From: Lachnospira rogosae | GTDB taxonomy: Bacteria > Bacillota > Clostridia > Lachnospirales > Lachnospiraceae | Direction: 5' to 3' | Length of the DNA stretch: 64,000 nt | Assembly: GCF_040096455.1 (NCBI RefSeq) | Contig: NZ_JBBMER010000001.1 | Location: 186,001-250,000 of the forward strand | Shown here: positions 1 to 7,210 of the stretch, piece by piece | Layout of the letters: each line of letters starts with the position of its first letter | Position numbering within the stretch: position 1 is the first letter of the stretch | Program-made: the position numbers and the translations under genes | Notes under the pieces: generated by a model | Told to the model about the DNA's origin: nothing | Database searches by the model: none | What the model saw: only the letters and a program-made list of their open reading frames with translations

Positions 1-44
1 GCATACTGATAAAGAGATTGTCAGGCAGATGAGAGGTTACAGCT

Positions 45-1157
45 ATGGAACAGCAGATACACGGTGGAAATATATATGATAAAAATATATACAACAAAGA
101 AATAACACTTGATTATTCGGTTAATATTAACCCTTTAGGAATGCCGCAGGAAGTGTGTAATGCGATTACGCAGGATATTGGTGGTTATCAGACATATCCA
201 GACATTAAGTATACGGCATTAAGAAATGCAATTGCCAGCAAAGAGAGTATTAATGCAGATAACATTTATAAGGTTAATATTAATGCTAGGAATATACTCT
301 GTGGTAATGGTGCTTCAGAACTTATAATGGCAGTTGTAAGGGCTGTACATCCAGAAAAATGTGCCATTGCTGCACCTTCATTTTCAGGCTATGAGCGTGC
401 AGTTAAGGCGTATGGAGCAGGGATTGTATATTATGAGCTTGACAGTAATAATGGCTTTAGCTATGAATATGTAAGTGGACGATTAGAACAGCTTGATGTC
501 CAGTTATGTTTTATATGCAATCCGAACAATCCAACAGGGAATATTATACCTGAAAATATTCTTATCAATATATTAGACATATGCAGAAGAAGAAATATTA
601 TAGTTGTTGCGGATGAGTGCTTTTTAAGATTTAACCGTAATTATGAGAAGATAAGCTGTAAACGTTTTCTAAAGGATTATAATAATCTTGTAATAATAAA
701 TGCGTATACCAAGTTCTATGCAATGGCAGGAATAAGGCTTGGATATCTCATGAGTTATAATGATGAATTAATCGACAACATATCTTTACAGCTTCCAGAG
801 TGGAATATATCAACAGTGGCACAGCGTGCAGGAATTGCGGCATTTAAGGATAAAGATTACGAGGGGCACACATATAGGCTTATCGAGAAGGAGCGGGAAT
901 TTCTTACAGATAAATTATCGGCTATGGAATGTATCGTATATCCGTCTGTGGCAGACTATATAACTTTCAGGCTTCCGTCAGATAAGGCTGGCTGTCAGCT
1001 GCAGGATGAATTATTAAAAAATGGAATTCTTATCCGTTCGTGTCAAAGCTACCGCAATATGCCGCCAGACTGCTACCGCATAGCAGTAAAGAAGCATACA
1101 GATAATGAAATTCTTATTGATTTTATAAGCGGTATATTGACAAAATGTATAATATAG
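45..1157 (+). CDS. cobD: Threonine-phosphate decarboxylase-like aminotransferase
   Basis: Fold-type I PLP enzyme of 370 residues in the histidinol-phosphate aminotransferase/CobD group. Seen: N-terminal HGGNIY and DYSVNINPLG, which are typical of CobD; CNPNNPTGN near residue 162; ADECF; and the PLP-lysine motif TKFYAMAGIRLGY with the lysine near residue 223. Family role: decarboxylates L-threonine phosphate to aminopropanol phosphate for the cobalamin nucleotide loop, in the cytosol. cobQ follows on the same strand after 134 bp, which favours CobD over HisC. The start has GAGAGG about 8 nt upstream. HisC activity cannot be excluded from sequence alone. Confidence 0.85.
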   Translation: MEQQIHGGNIYDKNIYNKEITLDYSVNINPLGMPQEVCNAITQDIGGYQTYPDIKYTALRNAIASKESINADNIYKVNINARNILCGNGASELIMAVVRAVHPEKCAIAAPSFSGYERAVKAYGAGIVYYELDSNNGFSYEYVSGRLEQLDVQLCFICNPNNPTGNIIPENILINILDICRRRNIIVVADECFLRFNRNYEKISCKRFLKDYNNLVIINAYTKFYAMAGIRLGYLMSYNDELIDNISLQLPEWNISTVAQRAGIAAFKDKDYEGHTYRLIEKEREFLTDKLSAMECIVYPSVADYITFRLPSDKAGCQLQDELLKNGILIRSCQSYRNMPPDCYRIAVKKHTDNEILIDFISGILTKCII

Positions 1158-1291
1158 ATTAAGAATATATAATTGCAAAGTGGCAATATATCCATAGATA
1201 TCAATAACGGACAAATTATTATATATAAATATTATAATAAAGTTAATTAGGATAGGAATTTAACATAGATAACAGGGAAGGTGCAGTGATT

Positions 1292-2809
1292 ATGGCAAGA
1301 AATCTGATGATTCAGGGAACGATGTCCAATGCAGGAAAGAGCATTATAACAGCAGGAATATTAAGAGTGTTAAAACAGGATGGCTACAGTGTAGCACCAT
1401 TTAAGTCACAGAATATGGCACTTAATTCATATATAACAGCCGATGGCCTGGAGATGGGAAGGGCACAGGTTATGCAGGCAGAGGCGGCTGGGATATCCCC
1501 TTGTGTAGAGATGAATCCTATACTTTTAAAACCGACAAGTGATGTTGGTTCTCAGGTAATTGTAAATGGAATACCATTAAAGAATATGCCGGCTAAAGAA
1601 TATTTCCAGTACAAAAAGCAGCTTATTCCAGATATATTAGAAGCGTATAATAAGCTTGCCAGTGCGTATGACATTATTGTTCTTGAGGGTGCTGGCAGTC
1701 CGGCAGAGATTAACCTTAAAAAAGATGATATTGTTAATATGGGAATGGCAAAGCTTGTAGATGCACCTGTTCTGCTTGTAGGTGATATTGACAGAGGTGG
1801 TGTATTTGCACAGCTTGTTGGAACAATTATGCTGTTAGAGGAAGAAGAACGCAGGCGTGTAAAAGGTCTTGTTATGAATAAGTTCCGTGGAGATAAGAGA
1901 ATATTAGAGCCGGGCATAAAACAGTTATATGATATATGTCCAATTCCGGTTGCAGGTGTAATTCCTTATGTTAAGCTTGACATTGATGATGAGGACAGCC
2001 TTGCTTCACGGATTGAGCCATCAGTCTACAATGCACATATGTCAGATGAGCAGTTCGACATAGTAGTAATACGTGTGCCTCACATTTCTAATTTTACGGA
2101 TTTTAATGCACTTGAGCGTATTGAAGAGGTCAATCTGCGTTATGCAGACAAGGCAGAACAGATTGGAAATCCCGACCTCATAATTCTTCCGGGAAGCAAG
2201 AATACAATTAATGATTTAAAATGGCTCCGTAAAAATGGAATGGAAGCACAGATTATAAAATGTTCAAGACAGGATATTCCGGTATTTGGAATATGCGGTG
2301 GCTTTCAAATGTTAGGAAATGTCATTGATGATTCGTGTGGTGCAGAAACTGGAGAAGTTGTAGCAGGAATGGGACTGCTTCCGGTAACAACCACATTTTC
2401 AAAGAATAAACACCGTACAAGAGTGCAGGGGATAACTTGTATACAATCTGGAATGTGGGAAATGCTCGGACAGAAGAAATGTAAAGGCTATGAAATACAT
2501 ATGGGTGAAAGTACAATAAGTGAAGATGGTGCGAATCCATTTGCAAGAATATTCAATACTGTTGATAAGACCGAATATATGGATGGCTGTGTACGGGGCA
2601 ATACAGCAGGAACTTATATGCACGGGATATTCGATGGACAGGAATTCTGCGACAGCTTAATCAATATGCTCTGTGCAAGGTATGGTATTACATCAAAGAG
2701 TGGTGTCAGAATAAGCTTTGATGAATACAAGCAGAGAGAATATGATAAGCTGGCAGATGTGATCCGTGAGAATATGGATATGAAGTATATATATGAGATT
2801 ATAGGTTAA
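1292..2809 (+). CDS. cobQ: Cobyric acid synthase CobQ/CbiP
   Basis: Glutamine-dependent, ATP-using amidase that converts adenosylcobyrinic acid a,c-diamide to adenosylcobyric acid by four amidations. At 505 residues it is full family length. Seen: N-terminal MIQGTMSNAGKS P-loop-like dethiobiotin-synthetase fold, VLEGAGSPAEINL, GDIDRGGVFAQL, and a C-terminal class I amidotransferase domain with nucleophile Cys near residue 335 (FGICGGFQMLG) and a late His in TYMHGIFD. I chose the ATG at 1292 over the in-frame GTG at 1286 because the purine-rich stretch AGGGAAGG lies closer to the usual distance from it. Second gene of the cobalamin pair; a strong hairpin follows. Confidence 0.95.
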   Translation: MARNLMIQGTMSNAGKSIITAGILRVLKQDGYSVAPFKSQNMALNSYITADGLEMGRAQVMQAEAAGISPCVEMNPILLKPTSDVGSQVIVNGIPLKNMPAKEYFQYKKQLIPDILEAYNKLASAYDIIVLEGAGSPAEINLKKDDIVNMGMAKLVDAPVLLVGDIDRGGVFAQLVGTIMLLEEEERRRVKGLVMNKFRGDKRILEPGIKQLYDICPIPVAGVIPYVKLDIDDEDSLASRIEPSVYNAHMSDEQFDIVVIRVPHISNFTDFNALERIEEVNLRYADKAEQIGNPDLIILPGSKNTINDLKWLRKNGMEAQIIKCSRQDIPVFGICGGFQMLGNVIDDSCGAETGEVVAGMGLLPVTTTFSKNKHRTRVQGITCIQSGMWEMLGQKKCKGYEIHMGESTISEDGANPFARIFNTVDKTEYMDGCVRGNTAGTYMHGIFDGQEFCDSLINMLCARYGITSKSGVRISFDEYKQREYDKLADVIRENMDMKYIYEIIG

Positions 2810-2841
2810 AGCTAAATTGAATAAAATGTATAATGTTTAAT

Positions 2842-2880
2842 AAAGGTGTATTATTTTGAAGAATTAATACACCTTTTATT
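2842..2880 (+). terminator. Terminator after cobQ (bidirectional)
   Basis: A perfect 12-bp stem (2842-2853 with 2865-2876), 11-nt loop, then T-rich sequence. It lies 32 bp after the cobQ stop and covers the last codons of the converging GntR remnant, so it can serve both strands. Confidence 0.8.
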
Positions 2881-3429
2881 GTACATAAGATGCATATACA
2901 TAGCATCCTGGGCACGGACAGCATTATGTTCTGCGATAGCCTCCGCTATTTCACGATGAGTTTCGATGGTTTCAGTTTTAAGGATGTTGCCGGTTGTTTC
3001 AACAAAAAGAGGGATAGAGCTGTTTATTATTGGGATTAATCTTGGAATGACAAGATTCTTGCTTCCCATAGCGATAGCGGTGTGGAATTCTATATCTTTT
3101 TGTGTATGGTCTTTTTTTTGTTCCATAAGCTCTTCAACCTCATTACATAATCTGTTGATTTTGCTGATGTCATTCTTATCAGCATAGGTTGCTGACATAG
3201 CAGCAATAGAAGGTTCGAGTAAAAAACGTATTTCAAGCAGATCCTGCACAAGTTTCTTCTTATCTGATATGAATGTAAAGCCAAAAGGATCGTCTACTAT
3301 ACCAGGTGATGAGGCTACATATGTTCCAGACCCTTGTTTGATAGTTACAATATTGCGGGAGACAAGAAGCTTCATGGCTTCCCTTAGAGAGCTTCTTCCG
3401 ATATCAAGCTGGTGTGATAAGTGGCTTCA
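2851..3429 (-). pseudogene. 5'-truncated GntR/FadR-type regulator
   Basis: The reading frame encodes a FadR-subfamily (FCD) effector domain: DLLEIRFLLEPSIAAMSA, then DIEFHTAIA and ETIETHREIAEAI. Upstream of the ATG at 3375 the frame continues through LSHQLDIGRSSLREAM, the recognition half of a GntR winged helix, but a TGA stops it just before (3427-3429). Upstream of that, the first half of the HTH is absent; a neighbouring frame keeps only a trace of it (Pro-Glu). The DNA-binding domain is therefore incomplete and the gene is probably dead. Family role: ligand-responsive repressors of carbohydrate or organic-acid genes. A short expressed FCD-only protein from 3375 remains possible. Confidence 0.75.
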
Positions 3430-3469
3430 GGAATTATTTAAAATTGAGTATCGTTTTGGTTATTTGGTA

Positions 3470-3498
3470 TTGACAGTGTATAATGACAAGAGTATAAT
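3470..3498 (+). promoter_or_regulatory. Consensus sigma-A promoter of the XRE/DUF3169 pair
   Basis: TTGACA at 3470-3475, a 17-bp spacer and TATAAT at 3493-3498: a perfect match to the vegetative consensus. A TGACAA element lies inside the spacer, and repeats continue downstream, so such a strong promoter is probably repressed. Confidence 0.85.
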
Positions 3499-3564
3499 GC
3501 AAAATGACAAAAAAAGTTGTCATTATAGCAATGAAAGTTGTCAGATTAATAATAAAAGTTGTCA
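3484..3564 (+). repeat. Phased TGACAA/TTGTCA repeats, probable operator array
   Basis: TGACAA occurs at 3484 and 3505 and its inverse TTGTCA at 3517, 3538 and 3559. Intervals within each orientation are exactly 21 bp, two helical turns. The units AAAGTTGTCA recur three times between the -10 box and the SD sequence. Probable binding sites for the downstream XRE protein; the assignment is inference. Confidence 0.7.
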
Positions 3565-3578
3565 TATGGAGGTGTAGT

Positions 3579-3797
3579 ATGATACTGCGAAATCGGCTGA
3601 AAGAACGCAGAGCTGCGCTGGATGTCAATCAGCAGGAGATGGGAAGACTGTGCGGAGTGTCAAGACAGACAATCAGTCTTATAGAAAGGGGCGATTATTC
3701 GCCGTCTGTCACTCTTGCATTAACGATTGCAAAAGTATGCGGCGTTACTGTGGAAGAAGTATTTTATTTACAGGAGGAAGATAATGATGGGAAATGA
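3579..3797 (+). CDS. Small XRE-family transcriptional regulator
   Basis: A 72-residue single-domain Cro/C1-type HTH protein. Seen: ILRNRLKERRAALDVNQQE, then GVSRQTISLIERGDYSPS, the HTH recognition segment, and a C-terminal VTVEEVFYLQEED that resembles the usual EEIFxxEED ending of this small regulator group. Start chosen at the ATG behind GGAGGTG; longer in-frame starts would run through the repeat array. It overlaps the next gene by 14 bp, so the two are translationally coupled. Family: these small XRE proteins commonly autoregulate and control an adjacent membrane protein. The repeats upstream are the likely target. Confidence 0.9.
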   Translation: MILRNRLKERRAALDVNQQEMGRLCGVSRQTISLIERGDYSPSVTLALTIAKVCGVTVEEVFYLQEEDNDGK

Positions 3798-4578
3798 AGA
3801 AATTAAGAAAGCAAACAGAAAGGCATTGCCTAAGTTCATATTGCTTTGTATTGTAGGAGCTTTAATCGGAGGTGTAGCTGGGTATCTTGTTGGAGCAAAT
3901 GGAATTGATACAATGTCAGGGGATTTTAAAGTGGTAGTTAGTAATTATGTTGAATTAACTGCACCTTGGATTATGCTTGCTATTGCAGTTATAATTCCTA
4001 TAGTATTAGTGCCATACTACAGGAAGGCTAAGAAGCAGTTATCACAGTGGGATGGTGAAGACGAAGAAGTATCAGATGGTGTCGAAGAGAAGCTTTCTAT
4101 AATTCAATGGGTTTCAAGTGGAGCACTTATAATTTCATATTTTCTTATTGCGGCATCATATTCAGGTGGTACAGCAATGTTTGAAAGTGTTAACAATATG
4201 ATAGGATTAACTGTTAGCATTGCAGCATTTTTAGGGATTATGGCAGAGGTTGTTATTATACAACAGAAAAGTGTTGACTGTGTAAAGATAATGAATCCTG
4301 AAAAGACGGCATCGGTATATGATATGAAGTTCCAGAAGAAATGGCTTGAAACCTGTGATGAAGCAGAGAAGATTATAGTTGGGAAATGTGCATTTAAAGC
4401 ATTTAATATAACGAATAGTATGTGCAGTGTACTTGCAGTTATTCTTGCAATCAGTGCACTTATGTTTGGAATTGGTTTTCTCCCTTCATTTGTTGTGTGT
4501 CTTATCTGGATAGTTAATATGTCAATATATTGCAAAGAATGTCTGAAATATTCAAAAGTTGGTAACAAGATTATGTAG
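3784..4578 (+). CDS. DUF3169-like membrane protein
   Basis: A 264-residue integral membrane protein. Hydrophobic segments lie near residues 14-34, 56-74, 107-123, 137-157 and 218-256, the last a pair, with a charged loop KKQLSQWDGEDEEVSDG between the second and third. The layout and the genetic partnership with a small XRE regulator match the DUF3169 family as I recall it; biochemical function is unknown. Start placed at ATG 3784, six bases after AGGAGG; ATG 3787 is equally possible. No catalytic motif is seen. It may sense or respond to envelope stress, but that is only inference from comparable regulator/membrane pairs. Confidence 0.7.
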   Translation: MMGNEEIKKANRKALPKFILLCIVGALIGGVAGYLVGANGIDTMSGDFKVVVSNYVELTAPWIMLAIAVIIPIVLVPYYRKAKKQLSQWDGEDEEVSDGVEEKLSIIQWVSSGALIISYFLIAASYSGGTAMFESVNNMIGLTVSIAAFLGIMAEVVIIQQKSVDCVKIMNPEKTASVYDMKFQKKWLETCDEAEKIIVGKCAFKAFNITNSMCSVLAVILAISALMFGIGFLPSFVVCLIWIVNMSIYCKECLKYSKVGNKIM

Positions 4579-4611
4579 ATAAATATTGTAATGAAATTTC
4601 TCACCACCCCC

Positions 4612-4642
4612 TTGACTTGGAGTTAAGTCAAAGTATTAAGAT
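4612..4642 (+). promoter_or_regulatory. MerR-type promoter with dyad in a 19-bp spacer
   Basis: TTGACT (4612-4617) and TAAGAT (4637-4642) are separated by 19 bp, and TTGACTT/AAGTCAA form an inverted repeat across the spacer. Long spacers with central dyads characterise promoters activated by MerR-family regulators. The core TTGACTTGGAGTTAA resembles sites of MerR regulators that control aldo/keto reductases and alcohol dehydrogenases. No merR gene lies in the window. Confidence 0.7.
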
Positions 4643-4685
4643 AAACACATAAACGATAATACATTTTAGAAAAGGAGCAATGGGA

Positions 4686-5549
4686 ATGTATAATAATACT
4701 TTAACACTTAACAATGGAGCGAAAATTCCACAGCTTGGACTTGGTACTTGGTTTATTGACGATGCAAAGGTTGCAGATGCTGTAAAAGAAGCGGTAAAGC
4801 TTGGATACAGACATATTGATACAGCACAGGCATATGGCAATGAAAGAGGTGTCGGTGAAGGAGTGCGTAATTGCGGAGTTTCAAGAGAGAAACTTTTTGT
4901 AGTATCAAAGGTTGCCGCTGAACATAAGACATACAAGGAAGCTAAAGCTGGTATTGATGAGACACTTGAAAAAATGGGACTTGATTACCTTGATATGATG
5001 ATTATTCATTCACCACAGCCTTGGTTAGAGGTTAATCAGAGTGATGACAGATATGTAGAAGGTAACAGAGCTGCATGGAGGGCATTGGAAGATGCTTATA
5101 AGGAAGGAAAGCTTAAGGCAATTGGTATATCTAATTTCCAGATTGGTGATATTGAAAGTCTTTTAGAAACAGCAGAGGTTAAGCCGATGGTTAACCAGAT
5201 TCTTCTTCATATAAGCAACACGCCATTAGAACTTGTAGAATACTGCCAGAAGCGGGGAATAGTAGTAGAAGCATATTCACCTATAGCACACGGTGAAATT
5301 CTTAACCAGCCAGAGATTAAAGTGATAGCTGATAAATATGGTGTTACCATTCCACAGCTTTGCATCAGATATACATTACAGCTTGGAGCAATAGCACTTC
5401 CAAAGACAGCTGATCCTGAGCATATGAAGAGTAATGCAGAAGTAAATTTTGAAATCAGTGCAGAGGATATGGAAGCTCTTAAGAATTTCAAGAAAATTGA
5501 AAATTATGGTGAGAGCAGTGGCTTCCCAGTATATGGCGGTAAACTTTAA
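4686..5549 (+). CDS. Aldo/keto reductase
   Basis: NADPH-dependent carbonyl reductase of the AKR superfamily, 287 residues, cytosolic (beta/alpha)8 barrel. Seen: IPQLGLGTW, GYRHIDTAQAYGNE with the catalytic Asp and Tyr, LDYLDMMIIHSP, KAIGISNF and a cofactor-binding tail IALPKTADPEHMKSN. It is closest in style to the 2,5-diketogluconate reductase/AKR5 group. ATG 4686 is preferred over the ATG at 4680 because AAGGAG lies 8 nt before the former but only 2 nt before the latter. The next gene follows after 28 bp and is probably co-transcribed from the MerR-type promoter, suggesting a response to reactive aldehydes. Substrate is unknown. Confidence 0.93.
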   Translation: MYNNTLTLNNGAKIPQLGLGTWFIDDAKVADAVKEAVKLGYRHIDTAQAYGNERGVGEGVRNCGVSREKLFVVSKVAAEHKTYKEAKAGIDETLEKMGLDYLDMMIIHSPQPWLEVNQSDDRYVEGNRAAWRALEDAYKEGKLKAIGISNFQIGDIESLLETAEVKPMVNQILLHISNTPLELVEYCQKRGIVVEAYSPIAHGEILNQPEIKVIADKYGVTIPQLCIRYTLQLGAIALPKTADPEHMKSNAEVNFEISAEDMEALKNFKKIENYGESSGFPVYGGKL

Positions 5550-5577
5550 TTAGAGAAATATAGAAAAGAGGATTGTT

Positions 5578-6345
5578 ATGGGTAAAATAGTACAGACAGC
5601 AGGAAGAACAGCTTTGGGAGAATATGCTCCACAGTTTGCACATTTTAATGATGATGTGCTTTTTGGTGAGAACTGGAACAATCAGGATATTGATTTAAAG
5701 ACAAGAAGCATTATAACAGTAGTTTCACTTATGTCTATGGGAATTACAGATTCTTCACTTAAGTTCCATTTGCAGAATGCCAAGGCACACGGCGTAACCC
5801 AGAAGGAAATTGCGGCTGTTATAACACACGTTGCATTTTACGCAGGCTGGCCAAAAGCGTGGGCAGTATTTAATCTTGCCAAGGAAGTGTGGAATGTAAA
5901 TGAAGGTGATTTGCCTTATGAAGATGAAGCTATGAGAGCACATGCAAAAGAAATGGTATTTCCTATCGGAGCATCAAATGAAGCATATGCACAGTATTTT
6001 ATAGGAAAGAGTTATCTTGCACCTGTATCTACAAGTCAGGTGGGGATTTATAATGTGACATTTGAGCCGGGCTGTAGAAATAACTGGCATATACATCACG
6101 CGAAGAGTGGCGGCGGACAGATTCTTATATGCGTAGCTGGACGTGGTTACTATCAGGAAGAAGGAAAAGAGGCTGTAGAATTCAATCCAGGGGACTGCAT
6201 TAATATTCCAGCAGAAGTTAAGCATTGGCACGGAGCAGCACCTGACAGCTGGTTCTCACATCTGGCAGTTGAAGTACCTGGCGAGGAGATATCTAATGAA
6301 TGGTGCGAGCCAGTGACAGATGAGCAATATAGCAAGCTTAAATAA
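5578..6345 (+). CDS. Carboxymuconolactone decarboxylase-cupin fusion
   Basis: A 255-residue two-domain protein. Residues about 15-105 are an AhpD/CMD-like domain (DLKTRSIITVVSLMSMG, AKAHGVTQKEIAAVITHVAFYAGWPKA). The Cys-x-x-Cys of AhpD-type enzymes is absent. Residues about 150-235 are a cupin with GCRNNWHIHHAKSGGGQIL, FNPGDCINIPAEVKHWHGA, retaining His ligands for a metal. Family members are found next to aldo/keto reductases and alcohol dehydrogenases in Firmicutes. Role: unknown; possibly detoxification or gamma-carboxymuconolactone-like chemistry. It forms an operon with the AKR upstream. Confidence 0.9.
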   Translation: MGKIVQTAGRTALGEYAPQFAHFNDDVLFGENWNNQDIDLKTRSIITVVSLMSMGITDSSLKFHLQNAKAHGVTQKEIAAVITHVAFYAGWPKAWAVFNLAKEVWNVNEGDLPYEDEAMRAHAKEMVFPIGASNEAYAQYFIGKSYLAPVSTSQVGIYNVTFEPGCRNNWHIHHAKSGGGQILICVAGRGYYQEEGKEAVEFNPGDCINIPAEVKHWHGAAPDSWFSHLAVEVPGEEISNEWCEPVTDEQYSKLK

Positions 6346-6436
6346 AAAATGTAAGGCACGAACCCAGTGTTTTAGCGGCTTTCAGCACATATAAAGATTT
6401 ATTTTAAATTTTTTTGAAATTTCTTCAAAAAAGTGC

Positions 6437-6465
6437 TTGACGAATTACATTGGGTCGTGTATTAT
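6437..6465 (+). promoter_or_regulatory. Promoter of tRNA-Glu
   Basis: TTGACG, 17-bp spacer, TATTAT at 6460-6465. The mature tRNA 5' end lies about 50 bp downstream of the -10 box. Confidence 0.7.
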
Positions 6466-6514
6466 AATGAAGTGCTTTGCGATAGCAGCTAACACAAAGC
6501 AAGACTTAAGATAT

Positions 6515-6586
6515 GGCTTATTGGTCAAGTGGTTAAGACGTCGCCCTCTCACGGCGAAGACAGGGGTTCGACTCCCCTATAAGCTA
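6515..6586 (+). tRNA. tRNA-Glu (CTC)
   Basis: Cloverleaf of 72 nt. Acceptor arm GGCTTAT/ATAAGCT with a G1-U72 wobble, D-arm TTGGTCAAGTGGTTAAGAC region, anticodon stem TCGCC/GGCGA with loop CTCTCAC and anticodon CTC (6548-6550), T-arm AGGGG-TTCGACT-CCCCT. Discriminator base is A, and CCA is not encoded. The loop and the TGGTCAAGTGGTTAAGAC D-arm are typical of bacterial tRNA-Glu. It reads GAG codons. Gln tRNA (CTG) is ruled out by the T at position 35 and C at position 36. Confidence 0.9.
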
Positions 6587-6605
6587 TTCTGCGTTATAAT
6601 TGATT

Positions 6606-6641
6606 CGAAAGAGTGGGCTTTATGTCCACTCTTTCGTTTTT
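6606..6641 (+). terminator. Intrinsic terminator after tRNA-Glu
   Basis: An 11-bp stem (6606-6616 with 6626-6636) followed directly by five T residues. It separates the tRNA from rimP. Confidence 0.85.
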
Positions 6642-6707
6642 GCAATATAATTATTGTTTGATTAATGCAGAATGAAAACTGAATATTATTAAAAGAAAGA
6701 GGTAGTA

Positions 6708-7172
6708 ATGGGTAAGAGAGAAGATTATGAAGCTAAGACAGAAAAGCTTATAATGCCAATTGTTGAAGCTAATAATGTAGAACTTTTTGATGTGGATTAC
6801 ATTAAAGAGGGTCAGGACTGGTATCTGCGTGTCTACATAGATAAAGAAGGTGGAGTTACAATTGATGACTGTCAGGCTGTAAGCAGAGCTTTTAATGAGA
6901 TACTTGATAAGGAGAACTATATTACTGACCAGTACATTTTTGAAGTGAGTTCACCGGGACTTACAAGACCTTTAAAGAAAGAGAAGGATTATGCAAAGAG
7001 TATTGGGAAACTTATAGATATTAAGCTTTACAAAGCTGTTGAAGGCTTAAAGGAATATACAGGCGTTCTTAAGGAATACGATAAAGACAACATTACAATA
7101 GAGGTTGATGATAATCTTATAAAGATTGAGAGAAGCAATCTTGCAATGATTAGATGGGCATATGTTGAATAG
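6708..7172 (+). CDS. rimP: Ribosome maturation factor RimP
   Basis: Cytosolic 30S assembly factor of 154 residues. Seen: VELFDVDYIKEGQDWYLRVYID, GGVTIDDCQAVSRAFNEILD, FEVSSPGLTRPLK, the conserved strand-helix signatures of RimP, and a C-terminal SH3-like domain (residues about 90-152). It is the first gene of the nusA-infB operon; nusA follows after 38 bp. AGAGG precedes the ATG by about 7 nt. Confidence 0.95.
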   Translation: MGKREDYEAKTEKLIMPIVEANNVELFDVDYIKEGQDWYLRVYIDKEGGVTIDDCQAVSRAFNEILDKENYITDQYIFEVSSPGLTRPLKKEKDYAKSIGKLIDIKLYKAVEGLKEYTGVLKEYDKDNITIEVDDNLIKIERSNLAMIRWAYVE

Positions 7173-7210
7173 ATATATAACTAAAGTTGTTAATAATGGA
7201 GGATAAGAAG

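Noticed and set aside
2..79. Possible end of an upstream cobalamin gene
   Set aside because: Two frames are open at the window edge (stops at 30-32 and 77-79) and neither tail is recognisable, so no gene can be named.
1286..1291. GTG start for cobQ
   Set aside because: Too close to the SD-like purines; ATG 1292 gives normal spacing and the usual family N terminus.
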